From contig CBFHQE010000121.1 of NCBI GenBank assembly GCA_965657935.1, positions 1 through 8,063 of the forward strand: 8,063 bases of DNA, given 5' to 3'. A program made the translations under genes and the position numbers. Shown here in pieces: positions 1-5,209 of the stretch. This stretch comes from Maricaulis sp965657935. GTDB taxonomy: Bacteria; Pseudomonadota; Alphaproteobacteria; Caulobacterales; Maricaulaceae. The notes under the pieces were generated by a model. That model was given only the letters and a program-made list of their open reading frames with translations. It was not told the origin of the DNA and ran no database searches. The number at the start of each line of letters is the position of its first letter. The stretch's first letter is position 1.

Positions 1-25
1 AATCGACTTCGTGGGCAGTACTCAT
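1..25 (-). CDS. 5' end of an unidentified gene, cut by the left edge
   Basis: On the minus strand an ATG at 25-23 is preceded by a strong ribosome binding site: GGAGG with a six-base spacer. The eight visible codons read MSTAHEVD. This is too little to name a product. The gene lies about 70 bases downstream of the response regulator on the same strand, so it may share its transcript. A signalling partner such as a histidine kinase or second receiver protein is a reasonable guess, but only a guess. The call rests entirely on the start codon and Shine-Dalgarno site. Confidence 0.5.
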
Positions 26-95
26 GGCATTCCTCCGCATGCTTTGCGTAAGGTTGCATGCCAGAGCCCGCCAGTCTTGTATAGGTTCATTCAGA

Positions 96-515
96 CTAGA
101 TGGTCTGGATATCAGCCGCTTCCGCCGCCTCGCGGATCAGATGCGCCAGATGCACCGGGGCGTCACCCTTCTTTTCAGTCCGGAAACTCTCGTTCTTGTC
201 GAGCCCGGCAACATCATCAGGCAGATGAATCTTGTCGACGGACATCGAGCCGGAAAGCACGAGAAGCGGTGTCTCGCCGATACAATCGCGAGCAGTCGCC
301 AACGTATCGATCGGATGCACGGAATCGGGTAAGCGCAAGTCGAGCAGGACGAGGTCAAACACCTCCTTGGCCAATTTGCGTTTGGCATCCTTCAATGTGC
401 CCGCGACTTCGAACTCTATGTCGAAATCCCCCGCTTCGCAGACAGCATGTTGAACAAGCATTGCATCAGCAAAGTCGTCCTCAACATGCAGAACTCTAAG
501 CGATTGATTGGACAC
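96..515 (-). CDS. Single-domain response regulator (CheY-like receiver)
   Basis: This 139-residue protein is a lone receiver domain of two-component signalling, with no DNA-binding or enzymatic output domain. The acidic pocket is E12-D13-D14 after the first beta strand (LRVLHVEDD). The phospho-acceptor is D59 in LVLLDLRLPDS, the conserved hydroxyl residue is S88 in LLVLSGS, and the likely conserved lysine is K107. A GTG start at 515 is preferred because AAGGAG lies six bases upstream. An in-frame ATG at 536 has no such site, and the open frame runs further up to 704 without support. The LRLPDS form is common in receivers found near bacteriophytochromes and hybrid kinases, which suggests a phosphorelay role. 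The K107 region is divergent from classical CheY. The partner kinase is not visible. Confidence 0.85.
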   Translation of the reverse strand: MSNQSLRVLHVEDDFADAMLVQHAVCEAGDFDIEFEVAGTLKDAKRKLAKEVFDLVLLDLRLPDSVHPIDTLATARDCIGETPLLVLSGSMSVDKIHLPDDVAGLDKNESFRTEKKGDAPVHLAHLIREAAEAADIQTI

Positions 516-616
516 ACCATTCTCCTTCAGGCTCATATCATATGAGTGTTGCGTTACCGAACCGTTTACGCTCGATTTACCGTCTACGCAATCAAGAATT
601 GTTGTGAATGAAATTG
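516..616. promoter_or_regulatory. Gap between folD and the response regulator
   Basis: These 101 bases separate the folD stop codon from the response-regulator start on the same strand. The stretch is visibly richer in A and T than its neighbours, especially at 590-616, which fits a promoter for the receiver gene. I see no strong hairpin with a T run, so no intrinsic terminator for folD can be called. The ribosome binding site AAGGAG occupies 522-527 on the minus strand. No -35/-10 pair is convincing by eye. Confidence 0.3.
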
Positions 617-1486
617 CTATTTTTGCGACGCCGCACGAACCGTATTCTGAAGCAACATGGCGATGGTCATCGGGCCAATCCCGCCCGGCACCGGGGTGAT
701 CCATCCAGCATGTCCGACGATCTCGTCAAAGGCCGCATCGCCAACGAGACGTGTCTTGCCCTCACCGCGCTCAGGCGCGTCGATGCGGTTGATACCCACG
801 TCCAGAACACAAGCTCCCGGTTTGACCCAATCTCCCCTCACCATCTCCGGACGACCCACCGCCGGAACGAGGATGTCCGCGGTGCGGCAAAGCGATGGCA
901 GGTCCTTGGTCCGCGAGTGGGCAATGGTCACCGTGGCGTTTTTTTCCAGGAAGAGCAGGGCTGCCGGTTTACCGACCAGGATCGAACGCCCGACAATCAC
1001 TACGGATTTTCCGGAAAGATCTCCAAGCGCCTTTTCTGCAAGATAAACACAACCTGCTGGCGTACAGGGACGCAGACCGGGTTTGCCCAGCACCAGACGA
1101 CCGGCGCTCGTTTCGGTCAGACCATCAACGTCCTTGTCAGGGTCGATCGTCTCGATGACGGCATTGGCGTCCATATGATCCGGCAGCGGCAGCTGTACCA
1201 GAATGCCATCCACCTCCGGGTCGGCATTGAGCGCTCGTACAATCTCGATTGCTTCGTCCTGGGAGGCGCTGGCGGGCTTGCGCACTTCCACAGAACGCAA
1301 ACCGGCCGCCTCAGTTCGACGGACCTTGTTTCGCACATACACCTGGCTGGCCGGGTCCTCACCGATCAGGACAACAGCGAGACAGGGCGGCCTTCCGAGT
1401 TTCGTCGCCAGCTCCTCGCCCGCGACCTTTGCCTCCAGGTCCAGAGCCTCGCCAATTGCCTTGCCGTCGATCAGTTCAGCGCTCAT
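617..1486 (-). CDS. folD: FolD: methylene-THF dehydrogenase / methenyl-THF cyclohydrolase
   Basis: This bifunctional cytoplasmic enzyme oxidises 5,10-methylene-tetrahydrofolate with NADP and hydrolyses the product to 10-formyl-tetrahydrofolate, feeding purine and formyl-methionine synthesis. The 289-residue length is normal for the family. The catalytic set matches the positions known in E. coli FolD: Y50 and K54 in YVRNK, Q98 in QLPLP and D121 in DVDGL. Other signatures are PCTPAG (140-145), the nucleotide-binding VGRSILVGKP (165-174) and PGGIGPMT (267-274) near the C-terminus. The ATG at 1486 lies inside the last codons of the upstream DUF167 gene, an 11-base overlap that suggests translational coupling. 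A GGAG about ten bases upstream may serve as the ribosome binding site. It is the last gene of a yggT-yggU-folD cluster. Nothing looks damaged. Confidence 0.97.
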   Translation of the reverse strand: MSAELIDGKAIGEALDLEAKVAGEELATKLGRPPCLAVVLIGEDPASQVYVRNKVRRTEAAGLRSVEVRKPASASQDEAIEIVRALNADPEVDGILVQLPLPDHMDANAVIETIDPDKDVDGLTETSAGRLVLGKPGLRPCTPAGCVYLAEKALGDLSGKSVVIVGRSILVGKPAALLFLEKNATVTIAHSRTKDLPSLCRTADILVPAVGRPEMVRGDWVKPGACVLDVGINRIDAPERGEGKTRLVGDAAFDEIVGHAGWITPVPGGIGPMTIAMLLQNTVRAASQK

Positions 1487-1751
1487 GCGTCAACGTCTCC
1501 AATTTCGCCTGGACACGGCTCAACTGAACAGCCGACCCTGTCACCCGAAGCGTCTTGATACGGGCTGTTGCCCCCCGGATGATCTCTATATCGCTTTTTG
1601 GGCAATCAGCCCATGTGGCGAAAAGAGCAATGACAGCCTTGTTGGCCTTACCCTTGTCGGGCACCGCTTTCACGCGCATGGCCAACTTTGCGGCTCCCGC
1701 GCTGTCCGCCATAACGCCCTGCACTTCATCAACAGCACAGCGCGGCGTCAC
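1476..1751 (-). CDS. yggU: DUF167 / YggU family protein, start uncertain
   Basis: This is a small conserved protein of about 90-105 residues whose biochemical role is not established. Family hallmarks are visible: the TPR-x-x-x-x-DEVQGV beginning, VKAVPDKGKANKAVIALFA (the PP-x-x-GKAN-like core) and IIRGATARIKTLRV near the end. The first conventional in-frame start is GTG at 1751, giving 91 residues, but it has no clear ribosome binding site. It also cuts off the conserved strand encoded just upstream (GLDVFVR). The frame stays open up to a stop at 1812-1814, and CTG codons at 1769 and 1793 could serve as starts. From 1793 the gene would begin four bases after the yggT stop codon, consistent with coupling. 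The 3' end overlaps folD by 11 bases. The family assignment is solid; the start is not. Confidence 0.87.
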   Translation of the reverse strand: MTPRCAVDEVQGVMADSAGAAKLAMRVKAVPDKGKANKAVIALFATWADCPKSDIEIIRGATARIKTLRVTGSAVQLSRVQAKLETLTHER

Positions 1752-1797
1752 CCGGACAAATACATCCAGCCCGCATGAACCATGGCGGTACAGGATG

Positions 1798-2109
1798 TCA
1801 GAGATAACGCATCAGCTGGAGCAGTACGTAGTTCTGTATGAAGCCAATGATCAGAATGAGTGCAATCGGCGAGAAATCGAGACCGCCGAGTGTCGGCAGA
1901 ACCGACCGAATGGGCCGAAGCAACGGTTCGGTCACAGCCTGGCTGATCCGGTAGATCGTCGCAACAAACTGGTTATGGGTGTTGATCACATTGAAATTGA
2001 TCAGCCAGCTCATGGCGATGCCGATAATCACAATCCAGACCACAATGGAAAGAGCAGGACGGATGATGTGGAAGATCAGGCCATCAATAGGAGATTCAAT
2101 TGCGTACAT
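1798..2109 (-). CDS. yggT: YggT family inner-membrane protein
   Basis: This is a 103-residue integral membrane protein of the YggT family, for which roles in osmotic adaptation and envelope or division functions have been suggested in various bacteria. Two hydrophobic segments are evident, at about residues 18-38 and 81-100. Between them lie the family signatures EPLLRPIRS (61-69) and GGLDFSP (75-81). The length fits one YggT repeat; many homologues carry two. The ATG at 2109 has no strong Shine-Dalgarno site. It heads a same-strand cluster with yggU and folD; yggT and yggU are also neighbours in E. coli and other proteobacteria, which supports both assignments. The gene starts at the edge of a divergent control region shared with the XRE regulator. 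Confidence 0.92.
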   Translation of the reverse strand: MYAIESPIDGLIFHIIRPALSIVVWIVIIGIAMSWLINFNVINTHNQFVATIYRISQAVTEPLLRPIRSVLPTLGGLDFSPIALILIIGFIQNYVLLQLMRYL

Positions 2110-2356
2110 GGATCAGCTTTCTGTTTTGCCCAGCGCCTGTCTCCTTCTAGCCCGTGCTGCGGGATCGCGTCCAGCAGTCCACTGACCAATCTCATCAAAC
2201 CGGACTCCTTCCGCCTGCCACAGGACAATCAGAAGGTATCGTTTTGCAACCTATTGTTTGCATAAGATATTCGCCCGGGCACTCCCTGCTCAACTTGTAA
2301 GTCGTTGACCGCAGACTAAGCTGCTCCGCCTTCAGTTGTTAATTTGGGGTTGCGAC
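2110..2356. promoter_or_regulatory. Divergent intergenic region between yggT and the XRE regulator
   Basis: This 247-base non-coding stretch must hold promoters for the leftward yggT-yggU-folD cluster and the rightward regulator gene. The middle part (2239-2270) is AT-rich. It contains a dyad, TGCAA at 2245-2249 and TTGCA at 2258-2262, separated by eight bases. The same bases can be read as an imperfect direct repeat, GTTTTGCA (2241-2248) and GTTTGCA (2256-2262). Either could be an operator, possibly for the adjacent XRE protein. A TTGACC at 2305-2310 resembles a -35 element but lacks a matching -10 at the usual distance. GGGG at 2346-2349 is the likely ribosome binding site of the regulator. 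No RNA gene was recognised. Confidence 0.4.
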
Positions 2357-2956
2357 ATGAATTGGAGTAGCGAGCTACGAGCCTTTCGTTCGCGCACGGG
2401 ACTGAAACAGGAAGCACTGGCTGACCTGCTCAAGATATCGCAGGCTTATGTCTCTCGTCTGGAAGCGGGACGGACCGAACCCAAGCCCGGCCTGGAAAAC
2501 CGGATCCGCGCCTTGATGTCAGACCGGTCTCATCGCGATGTTTTGGACTTTGTACTGTCCAGCGTCCGGGTGAGCCCGCAAATCAGCTGCGTCATCCAGC
2601 CGACCGAAGACAATGTGCGTTATGTCGCCCTGTCCAACGGGCTCCGCAACCACCCGCAATTCTTTGGCGTTGAGGAAGGTCTGGAAATTCGGCGAGACGC
2701 GTCCCCGGATGGCCACCGTCTTGTTCGTGAGATTCTGTCCTGCGGCGCTTTTTCGGGCCAGGTCCGCTCGGTTGATGCGGTCTGGAATGCGACTATCGAC
2801 GATCAGACGTATTTCTGGCGCTCGGTGAACACGCCTGTCCGCGCGAATGATGGTATTTGGTACCTGCTCTGCGCCATGACCCAGCTTAGCGAAGACGAAC
2901 ATAATGAGCGCATGGCTCACCGGGAAGCCCAGCTCATTATCAACGCAATTCAATAG
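2357..2956 (+). CDS. XRE-family transcriptional regulator with PAS-like C-terminal region
   Basis: This is a 199-residue probable DNA-binding regulator. Residues 5-53 form a Cro/C1-type helix-turn-helix: LRAFRSRTGLKQEALADLL, then recognition-helix residues SQAYVSRLEAGR and a TEPKP turn. The remaining ~140 residues are not a standard XRE partner. Their order of motifs (YVALSNGLRNHPQFFG, then a mid-region with DAxPDGHRLVREI, then TPVRANDGIWYLLCAMTQLSEDEHNER) resembles a degenerate PAS fold, whose last strand usually runs into a 'DITERK' segment. That resemblance is by eye only. ATG at 2357 is chosen because GGGG lies seven bases upstream and the helix-turn-helix begins at once; a TTG at 2336 would add seven residues. 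It is followed 50 bases later by an exported protein on the same strand. Ligand and targets are unknown. Confidence 0.85.
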   Translation: MNWSSELRAFRSRTGLKQEALADLLKISQAYVSRLEAGRTEPKPGLENRIRALMSDRSHRDVLDFVLSSVRVSPQISCVIQPTEDNVRYVALSNGLRNHPQFFGVEEGLEIRRDASPDGHRLVREILSCGAFSGQVRSVDAVWNATIDDQTYFWRSVNTPVRANDGIWYLLCAMTQLSEDEHNERMAHREAQLIINAIQ

Positions 2957-2968
2957 TTGCGAACGCGA

Positions 2969-2995
2969 AACACGCTTCCTTTACGTCTGCGTGTT
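2969..2995. repeat. Short inverted repeat between regulator and exported protein
   Basis: AACACGC at 2969-2975 and GCGTGTT at 2989-2995 are perfect 7-base inverted arms around a 13-base centre. The element fills half of the 50-base gap before the next gene. There is no T run, so it is a poor terminator. It could be an operator or an mRNA hairpin, or it could be chance. Confidence 0.3.
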
Positions 2996-3006
2996 AGACC
3001 GTATTC

Positions 3007-3474
3007 ATGTCCAGTTTCGTGTCCAAGATTACGTGTATGGGCCTGCTCGCAGGCTGTGCTCTCGCCCTGTCCGCTGCTCCGGCCGCCCTTGCGGCTGCGC
3101 CGCCAGCCGAGGGCGCTTCATCGTCCGACAGTGATGGTCGGCACAGAAATTTGACATCATCTTCGACCTACATGCCCCTGCCACCGCTGATGGCGGCCGT
3201 TCAGTCGAACTTTCGTTCACAGGGCCTGTTGCAGATCGAGGCCGGTCTGGAGATTGATGATCCGCGCCTGCGCCGCCGGGTCGAGCGCTACATGCCCCGA
3301 CTGCGCAATGCGTATGTCTCGGCGCTGACGCTGTATGCCGGCTCGTATTATCGTTTCGGCGAAGTTCCGGACGCTGATCGTATCGCTGCCCTGCTTCAGG
3401 AAGCCACAAACATGACCCTGGGTCAGGAAGGCGCAGACGTCCTGCTGGGCATGATCATCATCCATGCGGACTAA
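3007..3474 (+). CDS. Exported protein, weakly FliL-like, unknown function
   Basis: This 155-residue protein carries an N-terminal export signal: K7, a hydrophobic run to about residue 28, and an ALA|A cleavage site near residue 29. An LAGC at 14-17 imitates a lipobox, so a lipoprotein is possible but less likely. After a Ser/Gly-rich linker comes a compact domain (about 53-155): YMPLPPL, a strand GLLQIEAGLEIDD, an Arg-rich helix (LRRRVERYMPRLRNAYVSAL), an amphipathic helix (DRIAALLQEATNMTLG), and a final strand ADVLLGMIIIH. That order recalls the periplasmic domain of FliL and similar small secreted proteins in alphaproteobacteria. ATG 3007 has no obvious ribosome binding site; ATG 3037 is a possible alternative that keeps most of the signal. 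It may be cotranscribed with the XRE regulator. Function unknown. Confidence 0.75.
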   Translation: MSSFVSKITCMGLLAGCALALSAAPAALAAAPPAEGASSSDSDGRHRNLTSSSTYMPLPPLMAAVQSNFRSQGLLQIEAGLEIDDPRLRRRVERYMPRLRNAYVSALTLYAGSYYRFGEVPDADRIAALLQEATNMTLGQEGADVLLGMIIIHAD

Positions 3475-3475
3475 G

Positions 3476-3488
3476 TCGCCCTAGGCGA
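3476..3488. terminator. Small hairpin at a convergent gene junction
   Basis: TCGCC at 3476-3480 and GGCGA at 3484-3488 form a 5-bp stem around a 3-base loop. The loop is the phhB stop codon read on the minus strand. The exported-protein gene and phhB converge here with only six bases between stop codons. There is no T run on either side, so termination is possible but weakly supported. Confidence 0.2.
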
Positions 3489-3756
3489 TCTCGTCCATGA
3501 AGCTGGCCAGGGTCAGGTCCAGCTCGGTCACGCCGCCTGCATCATGCGTGGCCAGGGTGACATCGACCTTGTTCCAGACATTGAACCATTCAGGATGATG
3601 GTTCATCTGCTCCGCCTTGACAGCGACCCGGCTCATGAATCCCCACGCCTCATTGAAATCAGCAAATTCGAAGACCTTGCGGATCGCATCCCGGCCGTCG
3701 ACAACGGACCAGCCGGAAAGTTTCACGATGACAGCGGCTGCGCCAAGTTTTTGCAT
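3481..3756 (-). CDS. phhB: Pterin-4a-carbinolamine dehydratase (PhhB / DCoH)
   Basis: This enzyme dehydrates 4a-hydroxytetrahydrobiopterin to quinonoid dihydropterin, recycling the cofactor used by phenylalanine hydroxylase. The 91-residue size matches the family. The active-site signature is intact: E49-Q50-M51-N52-H53-H54-P55-E56-W57, then LATHDAGGVTELD with H71. The family's three histidines correspond to H53, H54 and H71. The ATG at 3756 is preceded by AGGA five bases upstream, and that site overlaps the bioB stop codon (TAGAGGA), so the two genes are probably translationally coupled. No phenylalanine hydroxylase is in the window. In bacteria without that enzyme, PhhB may serve molybdopterin or other pterin metabolism; this cannot be judged here. 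Confidence 0.95.
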   Translation of the reverse strand: MQKLGAAAVIVKLSGWSVVDGRDAIRKVFEFADFNEAWGFMSRVAVKAEQMNHHPEWFNVWNKVDVTLATHDAGGVTELDLTLASFMDEIA

Positions 3757-3765
3757 GTCTTTCCT

Positions 3766-4755
3766 CTACTCCGCTGGCAGGGTCATCGGTTCGATGCCCA
3801 GCGTCTTGAACAAGTCAAAATCTTCGTGTTTTTCCGGATTCGGCGTGGTCAGAAGTTCTTCGCCTACAAAGATCGAATTGGCGCCGGCCAGGAAACACAG
3901 GGCCTGGGTCTCACGGCTCATGCCTTCGCGGCCCGCGGACAAGCGAACCATGGATTTCGGCATCAGGATCCGGGCGGTGGCGATCGTGCGAACAAAATCG
4001 ATGCCGTCCAGCGGCTTGCTGTCGCCCAGCGGGGTGTTCTCGACAGCCACCAGGTGGTTGATCGGCACGCTTTCCGGATGGGGGTCCATAGTGGCCAGCT
4101 CGGCGATCAGACCGATACGCGCCGTCTCCGGCTCACCCATGCCGATGATGCCGCCCGTGCAGACATGGATACCCGCCCCGCGGACGCGGTCCAGCGTGTC
4201 GATGCGGTCCTGATAGGTTCGCGTCGAGATCACACGGCCATAATCTTCAGGGGCCGTGTCGATATTGTGATTATAATAATCCAGCCCGGCTGCACGGAGT
4301 TTCTTGGCTTGCTCGTCTTCCAGCATGCCGAGCGTGACGCAGGTCTCCATGCCCATCGCCTTGACGCCGGAGATCATGTCGCAGATCGCGTCTTCGTCGC
4401 GGGTTTTCAATTCACGCCACGCCGCACCCATGCAGAACCGGGTCGCGCCGCCGTCCTTGGCTTTCTGTGCCGCTTCCAGCACCTCGTCGACCGGCATCAG
4501 CTTGGACGCCTTCAGACCGGTGTCAAAATGTGCAGACTGGTTGCAATAACCGCAATCCTCGGCACAGCCACCCGTCTTGATCGACAAGAGCTGGCTGGTC
4601 TGTACCTGGTTGGCGGGGTGGCACTTTCTGTGCACAGATTGCGCAGCAAAGATGAGATCATTAAACGGCGCGCGATAGACTTCGGCAGCCTCTTCTCGTG
4701 TCCAATCGGTACGCGGGGTCAGCAGACGGTCGATATCATTGAGCAACTGGGTCAT
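3766..4755 (-). CDS. bioB: Biotin synthase (BioB), radical SAM enzyme
   Basis: BioB inserts sulfur into dethiobiotin to make biotin, using S-adenosylmethionine, a [4Fe-4S] cluster and an auxiliary [2Fe-2S] cluster. From the ATG at 4755 the protein has 329 residues, close to the family norm. The radical SAM motif is C64-x3-C68-x2-C71 (GGCAEDCGYCNQS). The auxiliary-cluster ligands are C108, C139, C199 and R271. Each is offset by 11 from the E. coli residues (C97, C128, C188, R260), so the active site is complete. YNHNIDT (161-167) is also present. The frame is open further upstream to 4872, but that part overlaps the divergent VanZ gene and lacks family similarity. Upstream, AGG occurs about six bases before the ATG. 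No other bio genes are nearby; phhB follows after nine bases. Confidence 0.97.
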   Translation of the reverse strand: MTQLLNDIDRLLTPRTDWTREEAAEVYRAPFNDLIFAAQSVHRKCHPANQVQTSQLLSIKTGGCAEDCGYCNQSAHFDTGLKASKLMPVDEVLEAAQKAKDGGATRFCMGAAWRELKTRDEDAICDMISGVKAMGMETCVTLGMLEDEQAKKLRAAGLDYYNHNIDTAPEDYGRVISTRTYQDRIDTLDRVRGAGIHVCTGGIIGMGEPETARIGLIAELATMDPHPESVPINHLVAVENTPLGDSKPLDGIDFVRTIATARILMPKSMVRLSAGREGMSRETQALCFLAGANSIFVGEELLTTPNPEKHEDFDLFKTLGIEPMTLPAE

Positions 4756-4774
4756 GGAAAGCCTGTCCTGAAGA

Positions 4775-5161
4775 ATGTCAGCGGAACCTAAGAATACTTC
4801 GGCCCGGCGTCCAGATATGGGACTGCGTTGGGCAGGTCGTGTCATGTTTTTGACCACGATGGCCTTGATCACTGATCTGGCCCTGCAGCCCGGCTACGCA
4901 ACACCGGCGACGCTTCTCGGTTCGGACAAGCTCGAACACGTCGCGGCCTTTTTCGTCCTCGCCATGCTGGCTCGCCTGGGATGGCCCACCGTAGACCGCC
5001 TGCTGTTGGGCGGCCTTCTGGCACTTTACGGCTTGGGCATTGAATACGTTCAATCGATGGATTTTGTCGGCCGCACGGCATCCTCGTCAGACTTCGTCGC
5101 CGATCTGGTCGGTATAATGCTGGGATTTCTCGTTCTTCGTTTCCTCGCGCCGCGCAAATAA
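4775..5161 (+). CDS. VanZ-like small membrane protein
   Basis: This is a 128-residue membrane protein of the VanZ-like superfamily. In enterococci VanZ gives low-level teicoplanin resistance; most chromosomal relatives have no known role. Signature residues are D51-K-L-E-H55 before the second hydrophobic segment, E90-x-x-Q93, and R100 followed by S-x-x-D and A-D110. Hydrophobic segments lie at about 20-38, 54-69, 76-91 and 106-123. The ATG at 4775 is only 19 bases from the divergent bioB start, and its upstream bases lack a clear ribosome binding site. ATG at 4817 would give MGLRWAGRVMF, a more typical VanZ-like beginning, and leave 61 bases for promoters. The stop codon touches a strong terminator. 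No resistance gene is nearby, so a resistance function should not be assumed. Confidence 0.87.
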   Translation: MSAEPKNTSARRPDMGLRWAGRVMFLTTMALITDLALQPGYATPATLLGSDKLEHVAAFFVLAMLARLGWPTVDRLLLGGLLALYGLGIEYVQSMDFVGRTASSSDFVADLVGIMLGFLVLRFLAPRK

Positions 5162-5189
5162 AAAGCCCCGCCCGATTGGCGGGGCTTTT
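5161..5189. terminator. Strong bidirectional intrinsic terminator
   Basis: AAAAGCCCCGCC at 5161-5172 pairs perfectly with GGCGGGGCTTTT at 5178-5189, a 12-bp stem with the 5-base loop CGATT. A T run closes the hairpin on the plus strand, and the A run gives a T run on the minus strand. It therefore can end both the VanZ-like gene, whose stop codon ends at 5161, and the alanine symporter, whose stop codon is at 5212-5210. Confidence 0.95.
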
Positions 5190-5209
5190 CATCAAACGCT
5201 TGGGCGAGA

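Noticed and set aside
608..1558. 316-codon plus-strand open frame across folD
   Set aside because: It is antisense to an intact folD with all catalytic residues; its translation is low-similarity, Arg/His/Gln-rich shadow sequence caused by GC-rich codon bias.
2519..2953. 144-codon minus-strand open frame over the XRE regulator
   Set aside because: It is opposite a gene with a clear helix-turn-helix and ribosome binding site, and has no recognisable domain.
3544..4791. 415-codon plus-strand open frame across bioB and phhB
   Set aside because: It lies opposite two complete, well-conserved genes, and the translation shows no domain or plausible start signal.
4756..4872. Extended N-terminus for bioB
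   Set aside because: The added 39 residues have no biotin-synthase similarity and would overlap the divergent VanZ-like gene; ATG 4755 gives the usual length.
4775..5161. VanZ-like gene as an antibiotic-resistance determinant
   Set aside because: No van genes are nearby and chromosomal VanZ-like proteins are common in Gram-negative bacteria with no resistance role shown.
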